Notes: generated by a model not told the origin, from the sequence alone. Numbered from the stretch's first letter, positions 51,701-60,491 are shown. The stretch is 64,000 nucleotides of DNA from Anaeroplasma sp902783745 (GCA_946617655.1 CAMOKL010000002.1:62001-126000); one strand, 5' to 3'. Made by a program: numbers and translations.

Positions 51701-53207
51701 TAAGCTCACCCCTTATCTTATCATATGTTAAGCCATATTTTGCTTGTATAGATGATGGGTATGCAGAACCTAATAATAATGTTTTTGTAATCTTATATGT
51801 TCTTAATTCTTTATTATTTGGATCAACATTACTAGATAAAACTATAACATCATTTCTTTTTGATAAATCAGTTAGGAATGTTACAAAAAGGCATAAAGAA
51901 CCTATTTTATTAATTCTATCTAGTATTAAATTAGAAATATCTTCTCCATCAATTTTTGTAGTTGATGCAAAAATCTCATTAAATAATATTAATGAATCTG
52001 AAGATGCATTATCTAATATTTCTTTTACAGCATTTAATTCTATTTTTAATTTACCATCTAATGTATCAATATTTTCTTCTGTCTTATATGATGTATAAAT
52101 ATTATCAATTAAATGAATTTTGTTATTTATACCCATTACAGGTACACCTAATCTTGCAAGGTAATGGATTTGTCCAAGCTGGCGAGAAAATGTTGTTTTT
52201 CCTCCTTGGTTTGGTCCTGTTAAAATTATAATTCTTTCTTCTTCTTTTATTTCAAAAGAGTTTGTAACAACAACTCTTTTTTCATAATTAAATTTAATTG
52301 CTAAAGCTAAATCATATGAATCTATAGATACCTCATCATAAGATTTAGAAACTTCTGGTATTGAAAATAATAAGTTATTATTTTTAATCTTATCCATTAA
52401 TTGAATATATGTAAAATAGAATCTAGATTCTTTTACAATATTTAATAAATCATTTGAATAGAAATTACTATTATTTTCGAAGAATTCATCAATTATAATA
52501 AATTCCTTTTTATATAATTTCTTAAGCTTTACATATATTTCTTCATCAATTGTTGGTGTAGGTTCATAATTACTTTCAGGTATATGTTTTACCCTTCCAT
52601 AACTAAAGACAGATGATATTTCTAATACGTCATTAGAAATATCTTTGTCATGTTCTTCCATCTTATCAACAAATATCTCACTACCCTTTAAAATGAAGGT
52701 AAATTTGATTTTTTTAAATACTTCCCTAACATTATCTATATTCTTTAAAAAAGTCTTATATTCGTTTGAATTTCTATATTCTTTAAAGAAATTATATACA
52801 TTCTTTAATCCATCTGATGAATATTTATTATTTTCAAATAGATTAATACAATCATTTATTAATTTATTATATTCATATATTATTTTTAATCTTCTAGATT
52901 TATTAAAATAATTATCATTTGCTTCTTTGTTTTCTATATAAGCATTATATATAGAATAAAGTCTTATAAATAATTGTCTAAATTGGTTATAGAATTCTTT
53001 ATTTGAAAAATCTTTAAATATATCTTGTCTATATTTAATATCATCTAAATTATTAAGGGGTGTATAAAAATATGGAATTAAATAGCTATCTTGTGCTTGA
53101 AAATATAAAGCATCTTTTATTTGATCAAGCTTTAAATCTAAAAAGAATTTAGGCATTTTATTATTTAATTTATAGCCACCATTCTTAAAAAGTATACTTA
53201 AGCTCAT
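51690..53207 (-). CDS. MutS-like ATPase, first of a tandem pair
   Basis: The 505-residue protein has the same plan as its downstream neighbour: helical core and C-terminal ATPase with LTGPNQGGKTTFSRQLGQ (~330), SYKTEENIDTLDGKLKIELN, Walker B SLILFNEIFASTT and LFVTFLTDL, where the H-loop His of MutS (VTHF) is missing. It also has Asn in place of the Walker B Asp. The N-terminal LNNLDDIKYRQDIFKDF repeats in the partner as LDNIDDIKYRQDIYKDL, showing gene duplication. Function is unknown; DNA repair by mismatch recognition is unlikely without domain I. Confidence 0.78.
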   Translation of the reverse strand: MSLSILFKNGGYKLNNKMPKFFLDLKLDQIKDALYFQAQDSYLIPYFYTPLNNLDDIKYRQDIFKDFSNKEFYNQFRQLFIRLYSIYNAYIENKEANDNYFNKSRRLKIIYEYNKLINDCINLFENNKYSSDGLKNVYNFFKEYRNSNEYKTFLKNIDNVREVFKKIKFTFILKGSEIFVDKMEEHDKDISNDVLEISSVFSYGRVKHIPESNYEPTPTIDEEIYVKLKKLYKKEFIIIDEFFENNSNFYSNDLLNIVKESRFYFTYIQLMDKIKNNNLLFSIPEVSKSYDEVSIDSYDLALAIKFNYEKRVVVTNSFEIKEEERIIILTGPNQGGKTTFSRQLGQIHYLARLGVPVMGINNKIHLIDNIYTSYKTEENIDTLDGKLKIELNAVKEILDNASSDSLILFNEIFASTTKIDGEDISNLILDRINKIGSLCLFVTFLTDLSKRNDVIVLSSNVDPNNKELRTYKITKTLLLGSAYPSSIQAKYGLTYDKIRGELNED

Positions 53208-53242
53208 AATTTCACCTCAAAATCTTGATAAAAACTAAATAT

Positions 53243-53251
53243 ATTATATCA
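53243..53251 (-). promoter_or_regulatory. Extended -10 promoter of the MutS-like pair
   Basis: The minus strand reads ATATGATATAAT, about 35 nt before 53207. Confidence 0.55.
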
Positions 53252-53261
53252 TATAAATTAG

Positions 53262-53300
53262 AAATCACATCCATTAATGAATGTGAATTTAATGTGATTT
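53262..53300. repeat. Nested inverted repeats between divergent promoters
   Basis: AAATCACAT (53262-53270) and ATGTGATTT (53292-53300) are exact inverse copies. A further ATGTG at 53281-53285 pairs with CACAT (53266-53270) around ATTAAT. No U-run follows, so an operator is more likely than a terminator. Confidence 0.4.
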
Positions 53301-53352
53301 AATAAAATATTTTTACATATTTTATATTATAATAAATATAGGAAGTGGTAAT

Positions 53353-53985
53353 ATGTCTATTGATATGAATAGCTATAGAATTAGAAATCGTCTTACTATG
53401 TCTAAGGCCGAAAGAATTGGGATTGAGACATATTTTGATTTAGATGATAAGAAAAAAGAAGCTAATGTTAATCTATTATATGATAATCCAAATGAAATAT
53501 TTGATATTCATTTTTTATCAAAAAAGCCGATTATTAATGATGATTTTTTAAATGAAATATTTTATGCCTTAAGAGTTTTACCATCAAAATATTATGTAAA
53601 TTTTAACATTTATTTTAAAGACATAAATGGATATAGTGAAAATGAGCTTGAAGACATTTTTGTAAAATCTATTATGATTACTAATGCAGAATGGAGAATA
53701 GAAGAAAAGAAATCTAATAAAGTAGGTTTATTTTTTAGTATTATAGGTATTGTATTTTTAATTATATTATGGGTATTAACTGCAATATTAGAAGCTAAAT
53801 TTAGTGATATTTCTTCTATGCTTGCATATAGAGTATTTTATTATGTATTAGATATATTAATTACTGTTATTTTATGGGAAGCTGTAACTATTTATTTTGT
53901 AAAAAGAAATGAGGATAGAGCAAAGCATATATCATTTAATAGAAGGTTAAATGTTGTTACATTTAAAAAATATGAAAAAGAGTAG
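53353..53985 (+). CDS. Membrane protein with two C-terminal helices, unknown
   Basis: The 210-residue protein has a soluble N-terminal ~120 residues (helix-rich, then a strand-rich YYVNFNIYFKDINGYSENEL), two membrane helices (~125-146 and ~160-182) and a basic tail ending FKKYEKE. No family recognised. Ribosome binding site GGAAGTGG. Monocistronic. Confidence 0.6.
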   Translation: MSIDMNSYRIRNRLTMSKAERIGIETYFDLDDKKKEANVNLLYDNPNEIFDIHFLSKKPIINDDFLNEIFYALRVLPSKYYVNFNIYFKDINGYSENELEDIFVKSIMITNAEWRIEEKKSNKVGLFFSIIGIVFLIILWVLTAILEAKFSDISSMLAYRVFYYVLDILITVILWEAVTIYFVKRNEDRAKHISFNRRLNVVTFKKYEKE

Positions 53986-54003
53986 CCAATGGCTACTTCT
54001 TTT
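53981..54003. terminator. Small bidirectional terminator
   Basis: AGTAGCC-AAT-GGCTACT (53981-53997) followed by TCTTTTC lies at the junction of convergent genes and overlaps the plus-strand stop and the minus-strand stop region. Confidence 0.7.
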
Positions 54004-54586
54004 CATATACTAATATATTTTCTCTTATATCGTTTAATAAGAATAAATCCATAGTAGATATTTTATCTTTTAATATATATCCCTTTTCTTCATTTAAAAG
54101 TTCTATATATTGTTTAGATGGATAATAAAAGAATAATAATATTTCTCTTTTAGTTTTTTTATATGATTCATTTATTCTTTTTAAAACAATTTTTAATACA
54201 TCAATAGAAAATGGATTAAAGAAATAAAATCTTGAGGCATCATCTGGAATTTGATAATCCTTTGCGTCAATATTTATAAATTCTACTCTATTTAAATTAG
54301 ATGATTCTTTATTTTTTATTGCCCTATCATATAATATTTTACTAAATTCAATACCAATAGACTTACATTTAGTATTAGATGAGAAAAAGAAATCAACTCT
54401 TCCTTTTCCACACCCAAAGTCTATTAATAAATCTTTTTTGGATATATAGTTATATTCAAGTAATCTTTCTAATACTAAATAAGGTGTTGCCTCATATGGA
54501 AAATTAGTTAAATCAGATAAAGAATCATCTCTTCCTGATGTTTTAATATTTAAAATTTTATCATATTCTTGTTCTAAATTTTGCAT
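53993..54586 (-). CDS. Class I SAM-dependent methyltransferase
   Basis: The 197-residue protein has LLIDFGCGKGRVDFFF (motif I), SIGIEFSKILYDRA (acidic motif II), FINIDAKDYQ and FYFFNPFS. Target is unknown. Only 5 nt separate it from the upstream channel gene, so they are in one operon. Confidence 0.8.
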   Translation of the reverse strand: MQNLEQEYDKILNIKTSGRDDSLSDLTNFPYEATPYLVLERLLEYNYISKKDLLIDFGCGKGRVDFFFSSNTKCKSIGIEFSKILYDRAIKNKESSNLNRVEFINIDAKDYQIPDDASRFYFFNPFSIDVLKIVLKRINESYKKTKREILLFFYYPSKQYIELLNEEKGYILKDKISTMDLFLLNDIRENILVYEKK

Positions 54587-54591
54587 AATAA

Positions 54592-56595
54592 TTAATTTAT
54601 TGGGTGGTGGATTAATATTATAATCATACCCTTAGTTATAGTTATTTTTTCTTTTTTAGATAGGTGATCTGATAATAATAAAATACTTGAATTTACATCT
54701 AGTCTTGCTTCTAAATCTCCAACCTCATCCATATTTAGGGCAGCGTTCATATCAGTTACTTTAGTGATTGTTCTTTTAGTAATATCTACCATAGAATTTA
54801 ATGTTTTGCCAACTAAATTTGTAACAGTTGATAAAGCATTTTTATTTTCTTTTTCACCAACGAATCCAATAGGGATAAATTCATAATTAGATGATTTATA
54901 TACTGATGATATAAATTCTTGTCTTGAACTAAATTCTATATCATTTGTTAAATCAAATAATTCTTCACTATATCTAATATCTATATCTAATTCTTCTTTT
55001 TTATAATTTGTTTTAGATGATAAAAGTCCCTTAAAGAATTTAGTATTATTTGGATGTGTCATTAGTTGTACTAAGTATAATGCAACCATTTGGTTTGAAA
55101 TAATTACATTTGTTACATTTAACGCTCTTAATGAACTTCTATTAGATTGATCTAATAATTCAGCTGAGATTTCAACATCACTTGATAATCTTTTTGAAGT
55201 TTTTAAATTTAACAATGTTTTAAATACATTTGCATCAACATTATCAGAATCTTGGCTTTCATCTGATAATATCAATATTTTCTTTCTTCTTTTTGATGAA
55301 TTAATTTCATCTAGTAATAAATTGATATCATAATTAAATGGATAAACCTTACATGTAATACGTCCAAGCTTTGATTCAGTATAAGCTTCGGCTTCTTCTT
55401 CAATTGATTTTGATCTATCATTTTCACCTATTACATATAATTCAAATGAATTGTAATAAAAGGTTTTCTTATATGGAATATCTTTTATTAATTCTTTAGA
55501 AATAAGTCTTTTTCTTAATTTATTGGGTCCTGATGCTAAAGCATATATAACCTCATTATTACCATTAATATAATGAGAAACAGGAATACAATCATTATAA
55601 TTCTTCATAGACTCTTCTACACCTGTAATGGTTGGGATTTCATAAAATCCACCATTTTGGTATGTAAGTAATGAATAATATAAGTCATTATAACTTGAAT
55701 TAATTGCTGATCTTGCAAGAATATGACCAACAACACTTCCTTTAGAAAATGATGTTAATGTTAAACCTTTTAATTCGGGTGATGCTTTTATTAAATCTTC
55801 AATTGTCCTAACTTTATCCTCATCTTGGGCTTCAATTGCAATAGATGCAGTTTTAGTAATTGAAATAATTCCCATTAACAATTTGAATGTATCAACATCA
55901 GTTTTAGTACTTTTTCCAGCAACATCTGTTGGTAATAACAAAGCAATTGATTTAGATTTTGCGATAGATATTTCTTTTAATGCTTTTCTTGATGAAACCT
56001 TACCTTGCTTAACAAATACGGTAATGCCACCTCTTTGAGTACCTGTTTCTAAGAATACATTATCTATTTGCTCATTTATTTCATCCCTTGATAAATCAGA
56101 TAATATTACAACAGTCTTTCTTCCTTCAAGGAAAGATAATTCTCTTATTAAATTTGCGCCAGCAGGACTCCAATTTAGAATTACATAATGGTTTTTAAGT
56201 TTTAGCTTACCAACATTATGTGCTCTTCTTTCAAATACACCTTGAAGCATTGATGTTGCAAGACCTACTAATGCACCTGTAAAAGTAATCATTTGAATAA
56301 CAGATAATATTATTTTCATAATTACAACACTGTTTGGTGCAGTATCATAAATACCTCCGGTATTCATTGTAAATACTGTACAATATTCTAAATGCTTTAG
56401 ATATGCATTAAAATTATATCCTATTACTTCTCCAGTTTGAGTGTCAATGACATTTCTCATTAAATAAGTCATTATCCAAGCTGCAATCATTAATAAGATG
56501 ATATTATAAATAATTAATAAATTAAATATTACTAAATAAGGATGTGAATAATAAAATACCCTTAAAAAGCTTGATTGTCTTTTTCTCTTATTCAT
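54592..56595 (-). CDS. CASTOR/POLLUX-like putative ion channel with RCK-type domains
   Basis: The 667-residue protein has membrane helices at ~17-43 and ~88-115, flanking a pore region EYCTVFTMNTGGIYDTAP whose TMNTGG is filter-like but unlike the K+ TVGYG. LKNHYVILNWSPAGANLI (~135) begins a Rossmann RCK domain, and a second begins near YNSFELYVIGENDRS. This is the plan of CASTOR/POLLUX/DMI1 channels. By analogy it may conduct cations under Ca2+ or nucleotide control. It is the first gene of an operon with a methyltransferase. Confidence 0.72.
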   Translation of the reverse strand: MNKRKRQSSFLRVFYYSHPYLVIFNLLIIYNIILLMIAAWIMTYLMRNVIDTQTGEVIGYNFNAYLKHLEYCTVFTMNTGGIYDTAPNSVVIMKIILSVIQMITFTGALVGLATSMLQGVFERRAHNVGKLKLKNHYVILNWSPAGANLIRELSFLEGRKTVVILSDLSRDEINEQIDNVFLETGTQRGGITVFVKQGKVSSRKALKEISIAKSKSIALLLPTDVAGKSTKTDVDTFKLLMGIISITKTASIAIEAQDEDKVRTIEDLIKASPELKGLTLTSFSKGSVVGHILARSAINSSYNDLYYSLLTYQNGGFYEIPTITGVEESMKNYNDCIPVSHYINGNNEVIYALASGPNKLRKRLISKELIKDIPYKKTFYYNSFELYVIGENDRSKSIEEEAEAYTESKLGRITCKVYPFNYDINLLLDEINSSKRRKKILILSDESQDSDNVDANVFKTLLNLKTSKRLSSDVEISAELLDQSNRSSLRALNVTNVIISNQMVALYLVQLMTHPNNTKFFKGLLSSKTNYKKEELDIDIRYSEELFDLTNDIEFSSRQEFISSVYKSSNYEFIPIGFVGEKENKNALSTVTNLVGKTLNSMVDITKRTITKVTDMNAALNMDEVGDLEARLDVNSSILLLSDHLSKKEKITITKGMIIILIHHPIN

Positions 56596-56630
56596 TTTAT
56601 TTCTCCTTTAAAAGCTCTTATAATATAAAT

Positions 56631-56639
56631 ATTATATCA
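56631..56639 (-). promoter_or_regulatory. Extended -10 promoter of the channel operon
   Basis: The minus strand reads AATGTGATATAAT, about 35 nt before the start at 56595. Confidence 0.6.
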
Positions 56640-56670
56640 CATTATGATTTAGATTAATCACTACATAGGT

Positions 56671-56699
56671 AAAAAAAAGAATGGCCAATAAAACCATTC
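56671..56699 (-). terminator. Terminator of xpt
   Basis: GAATGG (56679-56684) and CCATTC (56694-56699) form the stem; the minus strand continues TTTTTTTT. Confidence 0.8.
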
Positions 56700-56707
56700 A
56701 ATAATTA

Positions 56708-57283
56708 TTAATCTTCATGGAATTTAGGCTTTCCATCAACAAAGGCATCAATAGATGCAGGGCAATAAACTTTTATTCCTAAATCCTCAATTCTTTTTCT
56801 TCCACCTTGGAATCTTTTTTCTATTATTGCAGAAACACCAACAATTTCACAACCTGCCTGCTTTAATATTTCAATTAAGCCAATTGCCGCATTACCAGAT
56901 GCTAAGAAATCATCAACAATTAATACTCTTTCACCCTTCTTTAAGAATTTCTTATCAATTCTTATTTGGTTTAATGTACCCTTAGTAAATGATTTAACAT
57001 CTGCAGTATACGAATTTAAAACATCTAAAGTTCTAGAAATAGTCTTTTTAGCAAATACTACAGGTAATCCCCCATAGCATACTCCAACGCCTACCGCAAA
57101 GGCAATACCAGAAATTTCAATTGTTACAATCTTATCAACATTTGAAAAGTGATTCTTAATATCTTCTGATATATCCATTAATAAAGCTGAATCAATTTGA
57201 TGATTTACAAATGAATCAACCTTTAATATTTCATTATTAAGTATAATACCATCACTTAAGATTTTATCTTCTAGCTTTTTCAT
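56708..57283 (-). CDS. xpt: Xanthine phosphoribosyltransferase
   Basis: Start at ATG 57283 after GAGGAA gives 191 residues, beginning MKKLEDKILSDGIILNNEILKVD, the usual Xpt start. The PRPP motif is RVLIVDDFLASGNA (~125), and IEISGIAFAVGVGVCYG and KFHED complete the pattern. It salvages xanthine to XMP. The leader from the promoter at 57317 is only about 30 nt, so there is no room for a purine riboswitch, which often controls this gene elsewhere. Confidence 0.95.
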   Translation of the reverse strand: MKKLEDKILSDGIILNNEILKVDSFVNHQIDSALLMDISEDIKNHFSNVDKIVTIEISGIAFAVGVGVCYGGLPVVFAKKTISRTLDVLNSYTADVKSFTKGTLNQIRIDKKFLKKGERVLIVDDFLASGNAAIGLIEILKQAGCEIVGVSAIIEKRFQGGRKRIEDLGIKVYCPASIDAFVDGKPKFHED

Positions 57284-57316
57284 AAAATTCCTCTTATTTA
57301 ATATATTATTGAATTC

Positions 57317-57325
57317 ATTATACCA
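57317..57325 (-). promoter_or_regulatory. Extended -10 promoter of xpt
   Basis: The minus strand reads TTGTGGTATAAT, directly downstream of the neighbouring gene's coding end and 34 nt before the xpt start. Confidence 0.6.
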
Positions 57326-57340
57326 CAATTTGTTATACAA

Positions 57341-58243
57341 TTATTTACTATTTAAAAAATCTACAATATTTTTTATCACCTTATCACCTAATCTTTTATA
57401 TGCTTGATAGCTTTTACCACCACTACTTCTATTAATAGTAAAAGTATTAGGTAATTCCCATAATTTTTGATTACCAATTGTTGGTAATGTATCACCAAAA
57501 AAGAAATGCTTATCACATTTTAACCATTCTTCAAAAGGTTCTTGCTTAAATCCTGGTCCAATAGATGTATTAAATAAAATCTTTTTACCCTTCATTAAAT
57601 CAAATTGTTCTTTATCTAATAGTAATACATTTTTATTTAATGCTAAGAATATGGCATCAGAATCCTTAACACAAGAATTTAGATTCTTATATGTAATTCC
57701 TAATTCTTTTTCAATATCCATTTTTCTTGTTCTAGAATAATATGAAACCCTACATCCAAAGAATTTTAATGCCTTCGCAATTAAAGTACCAGATGTACCT
57801 AATCCTATTACACTACAATTAAGTGATGATAATTCTTGAGGATATTCATCCCATAACCTTAAATTTTTATAATCTTGTAAAAATTCAGTAAGTTCATGGA
57901 TAATATATTCTATAACACCTTCATCACCATAATCTCTTATACCTTTTACTATAATTCCTCTTTTTTCTGCAGCATCTATATCAACATTTGCAGCATCTTT
58001 ACTATAAAGACTACAACACATGCCTATATATTTGATATTTTTACAATTACTAATTACATATTCATTAATCTTAGATGTATAAGATAATAATACACAATCA
58101 GCATCATCTATTCTCTTTATTATTTCATCATCATTTTTTGGTAAATCTGTATAATATATAACTTCTTTTGAAAGATCATTTAATCTTTTTAAATCGCATT
58201 CTAGCATATTAATCTTTTCAATTATTACAATTTTATTAAACAT
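57341..58243 (-). CDS. D-isomer-specific 2-hydroxyacid dehydrogenase family protein lacking usual catalytic residues
   Basis: The 300-residue protein has the family's two-domain fold. NAD site is CSVIGLGTSGTLIAKALKFFG (~144-164), and YIGMCCSLYSKDAANVDIDAA is the substrate-domain hinge. The catalytic Arg normally after the NTxRG segment is missing (LFNTSIGPGF), and the C-terminal catalytic His motif is replaced by TINRSSGGKSYQA. It may bind NAD without standard dehydrogenase action or use a different mechanism. Divergent from the AspDH-like gene. Confidence 0.7.
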   Translation of the reverse strand: MFNKIVIIEKINMLECDLKRLNDLSKEVIYYTDLPKNDDEIIKRIDDADCVLLSYTSKINEYVISNCKNIKYIGMCCSLYSKDAANVDIDAAEKRGIIVKGIRDYGDEGVIEYIIHELTEFLQDYKNLRLWDEYPQELSSLNCSVIGLGTSGTLIAKALKFFGCRVSYYSRTRKMDIEKELGITYKNLNSCVKDSDAIFLALNKNVLLLDKEQFDLMKGKKILFNTSIGPGFKQEPFEEWLKCDKHFFFGDTLPTIGNQKLWELPNTFTINRSSGGKSYQAYKRLGDKVIKNIVDFLNSK

Positions 58244-58269
58244 ACTATTATTTACTCCTTAAAATTCTT

Positions 58270-58278
58270 TGATATAAT
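58270..58278 (+). promoter_or_regulatory. Extended -10 promoter of the AspDH-like gene
   Basis: TTTGATATAAT (TGA plus TATAAT) lies 39 nt before the ATG at 58317, with AGGAG as ribosome binding site. Confidence 0.6.
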
Positions 58279-58316
58279 TATAATTGTTTTATTAAATATA
58301 AACAATAGGAGTAAAT

Positions 58317-59093
58317 ATGAAGAATATAGTTTTATTTGGTTCTGGTAAGCTTACAAAAATAATTGTAGACTGTTATAAAAAAGGATTATTAAAAGATTAT
58401 AAAATATTAGGTTGTTATTCAAAAACAAAAGAGCATAGAGACTATATTAATGATTTATTAAATGTTAAAAGAATTAATTCATTTAATGAATTGTTAAATC
58501 TAAAGCCTGACTATCTTATTGAAGCAACTAACCCTTCTTCAACTAAAGATGTTTTAGAAGATGTTATAAATCAAAAAATAAATGTTATTTTATTATCTAT
58601 TGGTGCATTATCAGATGAGGAATTTTATAAAAAAATAGAAAATAAAGCAAGAATTAATAACGTAAAAATTCATATTGCATCAGGCGCAATATCAGGATTT
58701 CAGGTATTAAATACAATGAGGCTTATGGGAATAACTGAATCTAAGCTTATTAACACAAAAAATATGCAAAGATTAAAGAATTCCCCTATATATAATGAAG
58801 AATACTTAGATAAAGAATATGTTGCATTTAAGGGTACTGCATATGATGCAATAACAAATTTACCTACAGGTATAAACGTTGGTGTTGCAACTGCACTTGC
58901 AACATTAGGAGTACATAATACTAATATAGAAATAATAACAAAACCAAATTATATAGGAGATAGTCAACACATTAAAGCATCTTGTGGTGATGATGTAAAA
59001 GTAAGCTTAGATGTTTATTCTTCTACATCTGATATTGCAGGATATAGTGTTGTTGCTTTATTAATTAATTTAGCTTCTCCAATTGAATTCTAA
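58317..59093 (+). CDS. Aspartate dehydrogenase-like protein (NadX family)
   Basis: The 258-residue protein has IVLFGSGKLTKIIVDCY (Rossmann), DYLIEATNPSSTKDV, ILLSIGALSDEEF and IHIASGAISGFQVLN, and ends AGYSVVALLINLASPIEF. This matches the AspDH/DUF108 layout and C-terminus. AspDH oxidises L-aspartate to iminoaspartate for NAD synthesis. No nadA or nadC is adjacent, so another amino acid or role is possible. It is divergently transcribed from an odd 2-hydroxyacid dehydrogenase relative. Confidence 0.75.
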   Translation: MKNIVLFGSGKLTKIIVDCYKKGLLKDYKILGCYSKTKEHRDYINDLLNVKRINSFNELLNLKPDYLIEATNPSSTKDVLEDVINQKINVILLSIGALSDEEFYKKIENKARINNVKIHIASGAISGFQVLNTMRLMGITESKLINTKNMQRLKNSPIYNEEYLDKEYVAFKGTAYDAITNLPTGINVGVATALATLGVHNTNIEIITKPNYIGDSQHIKASCGDDVKVSLDVYSSTSDIAGYSVVALLINLASPIEF

Positions 59094-59098
59094 AAAAA

Positions 59099-59128
59099 AT
59101 CACGATGTTTTGCATCGTGATATTTTTT
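59099..59128. terminator. Terminator of the AspDH-like gene
   Basis: ATCACGATG and CATCGTGAT form a 9-bp stem around TTTTG, with TATTTTTT after and A-run before. Confidence 0.88.
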
Positions 59129-59135
59129 ATTAGAT

Positions 59136-59231
59136 TTAACTTTTCCATTTAGCATTCAAACATACATCATAATAATAAGGCCATGGTCCTGATACATGTT
59201 TATCTTCATAATACCAGCCATCAATGTATCT
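59136..59231 (-). pseudogene. Remnant of an InlB/Listeria-Bacteroides-repeat surface protein
   Basis: A 31-codon frame without a start encodes a peptide containing GWYYEDKHVSGPW and ending CLNAKWKS before a stop. This matches the end of a Flg_new-type beta-grasp repeat (GWY...LYAKW). An in-frame stop lies just upstream. It looks like the last scrap of a deleted surface protein, stranded between the AspDH terminator and a Nudix gene. Confidence 0.5.
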
Positions 59232-59252
59232 TCAATTTTATCAACATTACCT

Positions 59253-59672
59253 TTAATTATATTTTTTTATATACTCTAAAACATTAGAATTTCTAAAATC
59301 ATGTCTTATTGTCATATCAACTAATTCTAAATATTCCTCAATTGAAACCCATCTATACTCTACGTGTTCAAATGATAATTCAATATCTTCTTTTTCTGTT
59401 GGTACGAAATACCCAATAATAAAATACGGATTATTCTTTTCATTATTTACACTAGTATATAAAAAATAAAAATCATTTACTTCAATCCCTGTTTCTTCTT
59501 GTACTTCTCGTTTTAAAGAATCCTCTAAGGTTTCACCAACCTCTTTTTTACCTCCAGCATTCTCCCAAAAACCTGCAGCAATATCATAAACAGATCTCTT
59601 TAAAACTAAAAGTTTTTTTAATTTTGTATTAAAAATAATTGCTTTAGCCCCAACGTAATACTGAATAGCCAT
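59253..59672 (-). CDS. Nudix hydrolase
   Basis: The 139-residue protein is a single Nudix domain with box GGKKEVGETLEDSLKREVQEET (~41-62). The NAGG just before it and YYVGAKAIIFNTKLKKLLVLKR at the start are typical. HVEYRWVSIEEYLEL follows. Substrate is likely a nucleoside diphosphate derivative, not predictable here. Confidence 0.83.
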   Translation of the reverse strand: MAIQYYVGAKAIIFNTKLKKLLVLKRSVYDIAAGFWENAGGKKEVGETLEDSLKREVQEETGIEVNDFYFLYTSVNNEKNNPYFIIGYFVPTEKEDIELSFEHVEYRWVSIEEYLELVDMTIRHDFRNSNVLEYIKKYN

Positions 59673-59843
59673 AATAACACTTCCTTCAATTATTTAAATA
59701 AAATACGTATCTTCTAAACTTATTTTAGCAAATATTATTATTTATTTCAATAAATATATATTTTTATAATGATTTTATTATGATTGCTTTTCTAAAAATA
59801 TAAATATATAATAAAAGTAGCTTTTATTGGGTGGGTGAAGTAT

Positions 59844-60491
59844 ATGAAAAAGATAAATACGTATATTGCAATAGGTATAGGTACATTCTTTTTGTTTGTA
59901 TTATTAATGATTTTATTAAATGTAGATAAGAACAATATTACTGGTTCTGGACTAGTTGGACTATCTCACTTTAATAATATAGTTAAATATGAATATAAAG
60001 AAAACTTAGATAAGATGAGCGATATTTTATTATATTTATCATTCATTCCTGTTATTTTTGCAGGTATTTTAGGAATAATACAATTAGTAAAAAGAAAGAG
60101 TTTATTTAAAGTAGATAAAGAATTATTAGTCTTTGGAATTGCTTTAGTATTAACTATTATTTTATGGTTATTATTTGATAAGGCATTAAAGATAAATGTA
60201 AGACCTTTAAATCCAAATGAAGGTTCTTTCCCATCTACACATGTATTAATTACTATCTTCTTCTCACTAAGCTGTTTTAATTTATTAAAAAGATACAATA
60301 CTGGAAGTAAAGTATTTAATTATATTGCGTTAGGTATTGCAATTGTAATATCTATTATTGTAGTTATTACAAGGGTTGCATCAGGAATGCATTATATTAC
60401 TGATGTTATTGGTGGCATTTTCTTAGGATTATCATTCTACTTCTTAACATTTGGTATTATAGATTTAATAAAAATCAATAATAAACAATAA
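59844..60491 (+). CDS. PAP2-family membrane phosphatase
   Basis: Start at ATG 59844 after GGGTGGGTG gives 215 residues. About six membrane helices frame the active site: KALKINVRPLNP (motif C1 KxxxxxxRP), FPSTHVL (C2 PSxH) and RVASGMHYITDVIGG (C3, SRxxxxxHxxxD with R-x4-5-H). Members dephosphorylate phosphatidic acid, phosphatidylglycerophosphate or undecaprenyl pyrophosphate. Which one cannot be told. Confidence 0.87.
   Translation: MKKINTYIAIGIGTFFLFVLLMILLNVDKNNITGSGLVGLSHFNNIVKYEYKENLDKMSDILLYLSFIPVIFAGILGIIQLVKRKSLFKVDKELLVFGIALVLTIILWLLFDKALKINVRPLNPNEGSFPSTHVLITIFFSLSCFNLLKRYNTGSKVFNYIALGIAIVISIIVVITRVASGMHYITDVIGGIFLGLSFYFLTFGIIDLIKINNKQ

Noticed and set aside
57284..57316. Purine riboswitch upstream of xpt
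   Set aside because: The predicted leader is about 30 nt, far too short for the aptamer and terminator.
59136..59231. Functional small protein
   Set aside because: No start codon or ribosome binding site; the peptide matches only the end of a larger repeat domain.
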